A stretch of DNA of 64,000 nt from Vanessa cardui (Eukaryota; Arthropoda; Insecta; Lepidoptera; Nymphalidae), in assembly GCF_905220365.1 (NCBI RefSeq), contig NC_061135.1, forward strand, positions 12,987,501 to 13,051,500. Reading direction: 5' to 3'. The position numbers and the translations under genes are program-made. This document shows positions 55,868 to 64,000 of the stretch, one piece after another. The notes beneath the pieces are model-generated. The model was given only the letters and a program-made list of their open reading frames with translations, was not told the origin of the DNA and did not search any database. Each line of letters opens with the position of its first letter. Position 1 is the first letter of the stretch.

Positions 55868-56189
55868 GCAGAGATGGCCCAGTGTTTAGAACGCGTGCAT
55901 CTTAACCGATGATTGCGGGTTCAAACCCAGGCAAGCACCGCTGATTCATGTGCCTAATTTGTCTTTATAATTCATCTCGTGCTCAGCGGTGAAGGAAAAC
56001 ATCGTGAGGAAACCTGCATGTGACAAATTTCATACAAATTCTGCCACATGTGTATTTCACCAACCCGCATTGGAACAGCGTGGTGGAATATGTTCCAAAC
56101 CTTCTCCTTAAAGGGAGAGGAGGCCTTTAGCCCAGCAGTGGGAATTTACAGGCTGTTACTTTACTTTACTTTTTTTTACATAAAAAATA
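55856..56189 (+). repeat. SINE A copy with perfect 12-bp target duplication
   Basis: SINE 55,868-56,177 between two copies of ACATAAAAAATA (55,856-55,867 and 56,178-56,189). Head 'gagatggcccagtgtttag', B box 'gggttcaaaccc', full body, tail TTACTTTACTTTACT. It differs little from 31,638-31,949, so it is among the youngest copies. Confidence 0.95.
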
Positions 56190-56889
56190 TAATTTGTAAA
56201 TTGAAAAACAAACATGAAACTATTTTTTCATTAAGGAAGGTTGACATTTCTAACTCTACCACAACACGCATGTGTTTCATAAGTACTTTCCTCTTAAACC
56301 ACTTTGTTTATTGATGAAAAGCCTATTACAATTTGTAGTATTATAAAAGATATAAGCAAATACACGGTGGGCAGTAATTTAGTTTTGAAGAGAATTATTT
56401 AAATCAACTTTTTTGTTTTGTACGTCATGTGTTACTCGTTCAATATTGAAATCTTGTTTAGGGTGATACCCGATTTTGATCAACAATCTTAAACTAAATA
56501 ATTTCTTCCTTTAATAATAGCCAACTATACCAACGAAATAAATGCTGCAATTTATTACTAAAATAAATGTATGCGCCCAACATTAGTGTGGTCGAGCCTT
56601 AAGCACAGTATATTATAATTACTACATGAACGAAGGCTATGATTGCCACAGTCATTACCGCTGGCTATTAATCAGACCAATCTAATCGGGCCATGTAAGT
56701 TTTTTTCCCTTTTCATTATTGCAAATGCTAGGCAATGAATTGATTTAAAAATATGATAAAATACACCAGTTCTATTCTCAACCTATTTCATATACCTTAA
56801 TTGTCGTTAAAATTGAATAAACAATTGAATTACATGCTGTATTCAAACTGTTATATTATAGCGATTGCATATTCAAAATATGTAAATAA
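56190..56889. other. Unassigned AT-rich sequence
   Basis: No feature recognised. Confidence 0.4.
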
Positions 56890-57000
56890 CTTAATTGTCG
56901 GTTCTTCTCAGGTTAGGTATTTTCTGTTCCAAATCGGTGGTAGTGCTTGATTTGTTTACCAATAAATGGAATGCTTCCACATTGAATAAATTAATTTGAG
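56890..57000 (+). repeat. Family C LINE 3' end
   Basis: 'ttgtcggttcttctcaggtt', 'aatcggtggtagtgcttgat' and 'cacattgaataaattaattt'. Confidence 0.75.
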
Positions 57001-57082
57001 CATAATATTGGAGCTTTAAAAAAAACAGCAAAAAAACAGTCCCTCAATATCCTGCTACGCAAAGGAATACTTTATACTTGAT

Positions 57083-57269
57083 TATAGGGCTTTGTGCAAA
57101 CCCGTCTGGGTAGGTCATCAGATATTACATCGTCTAACAGCTATTTTAGCGGGGCGATGTAAGGAATGGCTAGTATACTTACGGTGCCATTATCTAGGAG
57201 GGGAGAGGGTAGTGACCATTTCGCATCAGGTCACACATTTGTCTCCTCTTGCCTATGGCCATAAAAATG
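57083..57269 (+). repeat. Family B copy, internally deleted
   Basis: 'tatagggctttgtgcaaacc', 'cgatgtaaggaatggctag', 'tagtgaccatttcgcatc' and 'ggccataaaaatg'. The central 90 bp is absent, although a 104-codon frame spans it by chance. Confidence 0.75.
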
Positions 57270-57711
57270 TTCTAGATTCTTTCTTTCCTCCATACCACTG
57301 GACCCCACCGTCAAGATGTTTTCAACTTTGTCTAAGGTTTTGTCTGATTTTTGGACAAATCTTTTTCGGTTTCTCATTTGTCATCAATGCAACTGCTATG
57401 CTGTAATTATTTTTTGCAGACGATGAAATGATTCATCGTAATATATAACATTTCTGGGAGTAAGTTTGTTCAATTATCTGTTACGTCTTAACTGGTCAAT
57501 CATCGTGAAATTTTGTATACATATTGTCAGGCATTCATAAAACGGATAGGATATGTATTATCTATTCAATCGGCATGAAATGTTATGTACATATAGTCAG
57601 GGTTTTAATAAACGGATAGGCTACCTCGGATACATTTGCACAAAACTATCCTAGAAATTTCACGAAAAGTGAAATTTACCATCAAGAAAAAATAATTCCC
57701 GTTCGATTTGT
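57270..57711. other. Unassigned sequence
   Basis: A short direct repeat, 'atagtcaggnttttaataaacggatagg'-like, appears at about 57,525-57,550 and 57,595-57,620 (spacing about 70). No other feature. Confidence 0.4.
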
Positions 57712-58008
57712 TAAGTAAAGTAATGTAATAGCCTGTAAATTTCCTACTGCTGAGATAAGGCCATCTCTTCCATTAAGGAGAGGGTTTGGAATATATTCCA
57801 CCACGCTGTTCCAATTTGGGTTGGTGGAATGCACATGTGGCAGAATTTCGATGACATTAGACATATTCAGGTTTCCTCACGATGTTATCCTTCACCGCCG
57901 AACACGAGACGAATTATAAACACAAATTAATCATAAATATATAGCGGTGCTTGACCCGCAATCATCGGTTAAGATCCACGCGTTCTAACCACTGGGCGAT
58001 CTCAGCTC
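57712..58008 (-). repeat. SINE A copy, near full length
   Basis: Tail (aagtaaagtaatgtaa), 3' end 'cctactgctgagataagg', body and tRNA head, with about 15 bp lost at the B box ('gcttgacccgcaatc'). Confidence 0.9.
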
Positions 58009-58433
58009 TCGATTTGTTTCAGTAAAATTGTTCATTACGTTAACAAGAGTGCGTGGTTGCCTTTTTTCGCAACATTATAACAGCGTTGTTCGTTCGTATT
58101 CACATATTTGACTAAGCGATAGACAAACGTGATGAATTCGACGCGTCATCAAAACGCACCATCAATCACGAACCGAAATTAATTACCAATCTAATCATGA
58201 ATGCGATAGCTTCCGATTCGTATTTACTTCGCTTTATTTGATAGGTCAATTGATTTCCTGTAACAATAAATTAATTAAATGAGTTTCGCAATTAAACAAT
58301 CGTAAGGAAAATTTAAATCAAATTAAAATTCTGACACGGGGCTACAAGAACTCTAGCCGTCTTTTTTTTTATTTCTATTATCAATATTTATAGAAACGTA
58401 AAGTTTCTCTCTGTTATATAATTTAGATTCTGT
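58009..58433. other. Unassigned sequence
   Basis: No feature recognised up to the LINE insertion. Confidence 0.4.
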
Positions 58434-58606
58434 AAAGAATCAGCAGTGTAGGACGTCAGGCACGGTGGAGTGACGATTTACGCAAGGCGACAGGCAGGAG
58501 CTGGATGCGAGTAGCCTGAGAAAGACCACAGTGGCGTGCACTTGGAGAGGCCTATGTCCAGCAGTGGACGGGTACGGGCTGATGATGATGATGATGAAAG
58601 AATCAG
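58434..58606 (+). mobile_element. 153-bp LINE 3' fragment with 10-bp target duplication
   Basis: The insert 58,444-58,596 is bounded by AAAGAATCAG at 58,434-58,443 and 58,597-58,606. It encodes the tail VGRQARWSDDLRKATGRSWM, then RVA, one stop, ERPQWRALGEAYVQQWTGTG and a final TGA leading into (TGATGA)n. It is the same family as 280-590 and shows extreme 5' truncation in the normal LINE manner. The in-frame stop arose before or after insertion; it is non-functional either way. Confidence 0.95.
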
Positions 58607-58707
58607 TTGCACTTTTATAATGCTATTATAATAATAGTAAAAAATGAGGAGACATTTTACCTTCCTGCAAAAACTACCAAATACTAAAATACATAAAACT
58701 TATACTA

Positions 58708-58870
58708 GACTAGCTGTACCCGCGACCTTGTACGCGTTTAATTGTAACACAAAAGAAAAACTGTTATTTTGGTATATGTACCGTGTATAAATAGATATGC
58801 ATCGAGTAAAAAAGGGCTATTTTAATATTACAAGAGACACTCCAATTTTATTATATGTATAGATTCAGTG
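58708..58870 (+). repeat. Family E copy with internal deletion
   Basis: 'gactagctgtacccgcgacc' joins directly to 'ttggtatatgtaccgtgt', with the central 'ccagccgttcc' and CAGA-repeat segment missing. It ends at 'cactccaattttatta'. Confidence 0.7.
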
Positions 58871-59192
58871 CACTACGGAGATTATTTTAGTATATGAGTG
58901 AATGCACTTCGTAGTTTCATACGCTTTTCTTATTGTTGTAAATAAATTTGAATATCATAAATAAATATGTGTGTGTCGAAGCATCAAAAAGTATAATTAG
59001 GATTGTTTTCCTCTTTATCGTACATACTGGCGACTTCAGTATGACGTAGAATACATGACAGAGAAAAAAAGGACGTTACGACCGTGAAAGACTACACTTA
59101 TATTTTGAATGAAATGAAACCCCTGTGAACACCAATATCATAATTTATGCAATTAAATCATTAGACATTAGTGTGTGTGCAAAGGTTACTAT
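58871..59192. other. Unassigned sequence
   Basis: No feature recognised. Confidence 0.4.
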
Positions 59193-59464
59193 ACAATTAG
59201 CGAGTTTATATTTGATAGCACACCTTGGGAATGAAACGATCGCCTCCTGGCTATTTCTAATCATATACTACTATGTATCTTACTAATATGACAAAAAAAT
59301 TACAAAAAAAAAGACCCGCTGAGTTTCTTTCGCCGGTTCTTCTCAGGTCAGGGTGTTCCTTTTTCCGAACCGGTGGTAGTGTTTATTTGACAATCAATAA
59401 GTAAGTGTAATGCTTCTATATTGAATAAAGGAATTTGAGTTTGAGTTTGAGTTTGAGTTTGAAT
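59193..59464 (+). repeat. Family C LINE 3' end with (GAGTTT)n tail, best copy
   Basis: 'cacaccttgggaatgaaacg', 'ctgagtttctttcgccggtt', 'ccgaaccggtggtagtgttt' and 'gaataaaggaatttgagttt' are followed by about five GAGTTT units (59,428-59,459). The hexanucleotide tail is the element's own 3' end, added by slippage during reverse transcription. The clean tail suggests a fairly young copy. Confidence 0.85.
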
Positions 59465-60616
59465 ATCATGATATCTGATAACGAGCTGATGCCGGACTCC
59501 TCATTATATAATACATATAAACCTAAAATTTTATAAGGTCTCCTAATTATAAAACCACGCGATTCCACTACACTGTTCAAGTTGGTCTTGGTGGATACTC
59601 TTATGCCAGGATTTTTTCACACAGAATATGCATTCACCGCTGAATTCAATGCCTTATAAGCAATAATGAAGCATATTAAATATTAAAGGCCATTAACCCG
59701 ATTCGTGCCATTTTAGGTCCCCGGTAATAAAAAATGTTTTATCACAATAGTTCAAGTATGTGCTTGGAACTGATCTATCTATAGTTCGAAAGGCACGACA
59801 AATATTTTCCAACGCACGAATGTCCAAACAGCCAATGTCATCACTCCAGTTACTGAGAATTTGTTAACAGAAAAACATAATCACTTTTACTACCCTGGGA
59901 CCGCTACGCTATCCACTTGAGTCTAGTGGCTAGACTAAGAACGCTAAAACGACGTATTTCAGTAGGCTACTGTAAAATTAAACAGCTATTTCTTCAAGAA
60001 ACCGATACTAAAAACTGTATAGTTTTTATATTGGATAAAAGAATAAGACTAACTTCTTATAAAAATCTTTCGAATTAAGTTTTCATTTTAAATCGAATTA
60101 TAATAAACTACTGATAATTTTGGGTAGTCATGAATTGATCACCACTTATGAATGTCAAATCTAACAGCACAAACCGACGAGAAACTTAGTACTTATGACT
60201 TTTTATCATTAACGTAGTCAGTCTTTTTTTCAAATAATACGCGTTATTCTTCACTTTTTTCAAGTTGGTAAATGATATGAAAAGAGTTTCCACTCAAAAT
60301 TAAATATATTTTAATTTCAAGTCAAAAAGATCGCAAGTGATTTTAAAAGCAATGTTCACACCCAAGTTATAAATTGAATCCAACTCGTATTTGACAAAGT
60401 GCTAAGGCCCGCAGGACATCCGTATTTACTTCCCGTCTACTGTGAACGTCTTCAGGAGTAAGGGGGTAAATACAGGAAATCTTATCGTAGATACGATGTA
60501 GCCGACTTGTTTAAAGAGTACGATGATGGTTTCAGACATAAACCTGACGCAAGAGAAGTTTTGTGTCTTTAGACTAGATTACTTTCAGCTACTTGATGGT
60601 ACTACTACTGTTTACT
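59465..60616. other. Unassigned 1.1-kb stretch
   Basis: A few eroded phrases near 59,560-59,650 ('attccactacactgtt', 'gcattcaccgctga') could be an ancient minus-strand SINE A. Otherwise nothing. Confidence 0.35.
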
Positions 60617-60904
60617 TGGTAATAGGGTTTGTGCTAGCCCGTCTGGGTAGGTACCACCCACTCATCAGTTATTTTTCCACTAAATAACTGAACTCAGAAT
60701 TGTCGTGTTCCAGTTTGAAGGGTGAGTGAGCCAGTGTAACTACAGGCACAAGGAACATAATATCTTAGTTCCCAAGTTTGGTGGCACATTGAAGATGTAA
60801 AGAATAGTTAATATTTCTTACAGCGTCATTGTCTATGGGTGATGGTGACCACTTACCATCAATTGGCCCATAAGCTCGTCAGCCAACCTAAACCATAAAA
60901 AAAT
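60617..60904 (+). repeat. Family B copy, full length
   Basis: From 'cttggtaatagggtttgtg' to 'ccaacctaaaccataaaaaaa'. It forms a head-to-tail pair with the next copy. Confidence 0.9.
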
Positions 60905-61225
60905 ACTTGGTGTTTACTGCTTTGTGTAAGCACCTCTGGGTAACTATGAGTATGTACCACCCATTCATCAAATTGTGAAGATTCTTTGTACAATATTTCT
61001 AACAATAACATAACAATACTTAGTATGTGTTTGATTTAAAAGTCGAGTTAGTGTAACAGGCGTAATGGACATAAGATCTCAGATCCCAAGGTTGGTAGCT
61101 CATTGGCGATTAATGGAATAGTTTATATTTCTTACAGTGCTATTATCTATTTGTGGTTTTAAATATTAACAATCAGGCCACCATTTGGTCACCCACCTAT
61201 ATTATAAACAAAAAAAAAAAAAACA
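60905..61225 (+). repeat. Family B copy, older, in tandem
   Basis: 'ctttgtgtaagcacctctgg', 'gtaccacccattcatcaa', 'cccaaggttggtagctcatt' and an A-run at 61,209-61,223. It is clearly more diverged than the copy before it, so the younger copy probably inserted beside it. Confidence 0.8.
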
Positions 61226-61257
61226 TTTTTAATGAGACAAAAATATTGACCTCGGTA

Positions 61258-61440
61258 GGAAGAACCTTGATGGCTCAGAATCTAAACCGATGATTCTGAG
61301 TTCAAATCTAAGCAAGCACCATTCAATCGTCATGTTCTTAATTTCGTATTTGTCTTTTGCTTCACGTTTGGGTTGGGTTCGATAAAAAGAACCTCGAAAA
61401 GAAGGTGAGGACTTAGCTCAGCAGTGGGGCATTTAGGGCT
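61258..61440 (+). repeat. SINE A copy, eroded
   Basis: Head ('gatggctcagaatctaaacc'), 'gagttcaaatctaagcaagc' and 'agctcagcagtggggcattt' remain; most of the body is lost. Confidence 0.7.
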
Positions 61441-61805
61441 CTAAATTTACTTGTATATGAACCATTTTAATCCAGAATTTACCCTCTATATTTATATTGA
61501 TTAAATTTCTTTATTTAAACAGATCTTGCAATGGTCATTACCTCACTAATGCGGAGTTCCCGCGCCTAACATATTTTTCTTTTTTTTTTAATCTGTAAAT
61601 TAATGTTATCTAATATTTTAATCAAATATACGACACGCCCATCCATTAAAAGATTATCATTTCCCCTCGCGTGTCGGAATTTCAGTATTAATATAAATAT
61701 TTACTTCAAAAAGCTGCTAATAATGTTAACAGAAAAGAATGGTATATTTAAAATATAATTTATATTAAAGTATAAAAATTAATAATGTTTAGATAGTAAT
61801 CTATA
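61441..61805. other. Unassigned AT-rich sequence
   Basis: No feature recognised. Confidence 0.4.
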
Positions 61806-62105
61806 AATTTCGCCTTAGCCCAATGTCCCACGTCTGGGCTAAAGCCTCCTCTCCCCATAAGGAGAAGTTTTTAGAACATATTCCACTACGCTGTTTCTAT
61901 GCGGGTTAGTAGAAGAAACATGTTGCAGAATTTCTATGAAATTAGACACATGGAGGTTTCTTTACGATATTTTCCTTCACTGCCGAGCACGAGATGAATT
62001 ATAAACACAAATTAAGCACATGAAAATTCAGTGGTGCTTGCCTGGGTTTGAACCTGTAATCATCGGTTAAGATGCATGCGTCTAACCACGGGGCCATCTC
62101 GGCTC
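61806..62105 (-). repeat. SINE A copy, near full length, diverged 3' end
   Basis: 3' end 'cccacgtctgggctaaagcc', body, and head with 'gggttcaaacctg' inverse. It contains the first codons of the chance 136-codon frame at 62,072. Confidence 0.85.
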
Positions 62106-62482
62106 GTAACTACGTAACACATAAACAGAACAGCATAAACAAAATCTGGAATTCGCAACAGAATTCCATCATGTATTGGATTCGCATTCTTATGCCACAT
62201 TTCGAGCACAGCGTGAATACAAAGCAAAGCACTTTAGCAACTGCTCCAGAATTCCTAGATGTCTATATGATGTATAAATTGGTGTTCCGAAGTACAATGG
62301 TTCGCGACAAACTTTCGTCTGAGTACTTGTCCACAGTTGTCCAATGTTCTGGACTACTATTACAACTTACATCCATTGTTTTAATCTATCTCATTGATCT
62401 TGGGTTCAAATTCTTGGTCGGGCCAGTGATAATCCATTGCTTCCTTCAAGAAATATTCCGCACCAATTTACCAATTTACTAA
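62072..62482 (+). other. 136-codon frame between a SINE and a solo LTR; status unknown
   Basis: It starts inside a SINE A and stops 9 bases before the solo LTR. The unique part (from about 62,106) has a hydrophobic C-terminal half (LLLQLTSIVLIYLIDLGFKF) that could span a membrane. There is no family signature, and the start codon is repeat-derived. It may be chance in a 380-bp stretch, or a retained exon or element fragment. I do not call it a gene. Confidence 0.25.
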
Positions 62483-62486
62483 TGTA

Positions 62487-62877
62487 TATAACGGAGAATG
62501 TCTGAGCCCGTTTTTAAAAAACACGTGTGTCAGAGTTTCGATCTTTTAACAATCTTCGGTGGTATGAAATAAAACTCAGGAAATAATCCTCTCTGATTTA
62601 TTCCAATATGAGGCGGTCCGATCGCTCCGACGGCTCGACCAAGCCTCTCTATATCGGCGGGCGCTTGATTTTTTATAACAAAAATAGGTGGGTAAACTTA
62701 TTCACTCAACATAACAGCGGTTTACAAACACCAAAATATTTTAGACTAATTTAACATTTCAAAATTCACTAAAAATTATTAATTTAACAATCAAACAGTT
62801 TTAAATTATTATTATTATCAAAATAATCATTTGACACACGTGTTTTTCTTAAATTCGAGGTTTCGCGCCGACATATA
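62487..62877 (-). mobile_element. Solo LTR of the 16.7-19.1 kb family, TATA target
   Basis: 62,491-62,873 (383 bp) aligns with the 401-bp LTRs and keeps TATAAAA and AATAAA on the minus strand. TATA at 62,487-62,490 and 62,874-62,877 is the target duplication. An internal loss of about 25 bp near 62,521 removed the TGACGTCA site. A solo LTR with matching flanks implies recombination between the two LTRs of a former full element. Confidence 0.9.
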
Positions 62878-62879
62878 TA

Positions 62880-63190
62880 ATCCTGCACTATTTTATTTAA
62901 GTTTAAAACATCCGCGGCCTCACAGTTGCCCGTGCCTTTTTTTACATATTACTGTAATACATTTTGGCGTTTCAAAGTTTTATTTTATTACTGTATATCA
63001 GCAGACCTTCGCTGGACTTCAAACTGGAATGGGTTCCCGTACTTTGACAAAGGTCGTCGAGATGATTGCTACGTTTGAACTTCCTGTATGGGATTAAGAA
63101 AATAAGGAAATAGATGTTACACACACTTTAGCACATTAACTCTGAAGAAGACATTATAATCGAATTAATTGTTTTAATAAGATTTGAAGA
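62880..63190. other. Unassigned sequence
   Basis: An 88-codon frame (62,831-63,097) starts in the LTR and has no motif. The rest shows nothing. Confidence 0.35.
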
Positions 63191-63192
63191 AA

Positions 63193-63395
63193 CCTTGTGG
63201 GTCCAAGCACATCTAGGTTGGTACTATCCAATCATCACCAATTATTCCACTAAACAACAGTTGGTACTGTGTTGCTGAACTCTAGATTGAAATGTTAGTG
63301 AGTCAGTGTAATTACAGCGTCATCAGCATCAATGTCTATGAGCAGTGGTAGACACTTACCATGAGGTGATCCATTGCTCCGTCCCGTTGGTATCT
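63193..63395 (+). repeat. Family B copy, old
   Basis: 'ttggtactatccaatcatc', 'actaaacaacagttggtac', 'tagtgagtcagtgtaattac' and 'agacacttaccatgagg' in order, with a large central loss. Confidence 0.65.
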
Positions 63396-63451
63396 AAAGG
63401 TTAGATCAAAGCGATGAATATTATACACAGTCCAAATAGTTATTATAATTA

Positions 63452-63741
63452 TTACCTGTAAATTTCCCACTGACGGGAAAAGGCCCCCTATTCCATTAAG
63501 TACAGGGTTTGGAACATATTCCACCACGCTGTTTCAATGCGGGTTAGTGGAATGCACATGTGGCCGAATTTCGATGAAATTAGACACATGCGGGTTTCCT
63601 CGCGATGTTTTCCTCAACCGCCGAGCACGAGATGAATTATAAACACATATTAAGCACATATATATAGCTGTGCTTGCCTTGGTTTGAACCCGCAATAATT
63701 GGTTAAGATGCACTTGTTCTAACCACTGGGCCATTAAAGCT
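63452..63741 (-). repeat. SINE A copy, near full length
   Basis: 3' end 'cccactgacgggaaaagg', body ('acatgcgggtttcctcgcga'), tRNA head with 'gggttcaaacca' (inverse). Few changes against 31,638-31,949. Two short minus frames over it are not genes. Beyond it, to 64,000, the sequence is AT-rich with nothing recognised. Confidence 0.9.
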
Positions 63742-64000
63742 CCCTACACTACTAAATCTACTGATTACAAATTTTTACTACACCAAATAAATATATTATA
63801 TTAACAATAACTAGCTCTTCATCATCTATATTTTCTAATGAGTATATGCTTATTATATTATGAAGTATTAAACCCTTCTGAAATACATATATATTCGTAA
63901 TCGTAGTCATTATTTTTAAGTATAGAAATATTTATGACGTCATTACGCAGATGAGATACATTTCACGAATAAGTTTTTATTTTCCTTTTATTAATTTACG

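Overview
The window looks like a gene-poor, repeat-saturated stretch of a lepidopteran (probably nymphalid butterfly) nuclear genome. The evidence is AT-rich non-coding DNA, repeated tRNA-derived SINEs ending in ACTTT repeats, and LINE 3' ends typical of butterflies and moths. It also carries a Dong/R4-type and an R1-type non-LTR retrotransposon and hAT- and pogo-like MITEs. I recognise no host protein-coding gene, rRNA or functional tRNA. Nearly all short open frames are chance or lie inside repeats. Element families are named by letter (A to I) where I can group copies but not name them. All copy boundaries are by eye, usually within about 10 bases.

Layout. 1-4.6 kb: LINE fragments round a repeat-rich block (about 0.97-3.86 kb) with a 173-bp tandem array (3.7 copies) and an alternating 71/70-bp array (three 141-bp dimers). 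4.6-15 kb: decayed LINE/SINE pieces, a 240-bp inverted-repeat MITE at 11.4 kb and long AT-rich stretches. 15.3-19.1 kb: an LTR retrotransposon cluster, centred on a 2,355-bp element (16,711-19,065). Its two 401-bp LTRs differ at one base, TATA lies on both sides, and its interior is reduced to about 1.55 kb with a broken integrase; it reads on the minus strand. A solo LTR of the same family is at 62.5 kb and a decayed one at 15.3 kb. 19.3-33.9 kb: a dense patchwork of SINE A, SINE I and families B, C, G and H.

33,994-38,130 is the main coding feature: an apparently full-length non-LTR retrotransposon with one intact 1,312-codon frame. It has a duplicated N-terminal Myb-like motif, a reverse transcriptase with YMDD, a CCHC knuckle and a restriction-like endonuclease. 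It ends in (TAA)5 and an 8-bp repeat flanks it, as expected of the Dong/R4 group. 39.7 kb holds a pogo-type MITE. 41,473-42,865 is a GC-rich 5'-truncated R1-clade element with a 14-bp target duplication. 45,592-46,030 is a hAT-type MITE with an 8-bp target duplication. 46-64 kb continues as a SINE/LINE mosaic, with a decayed RT-associated nuclease fragment at 53.8-54.3 kb and a 153-bp LINE insertion with a 10-bp target duplication at 58.4 kb.

The only autonomous-looking unit is the Dong/R4 element. The others are parasites on trans-acting machinery (SINEs, MITEs, truncated LINEs, the gutted LTR element). The near-identical LTRs and clean target duplications show that several insertions are recent.
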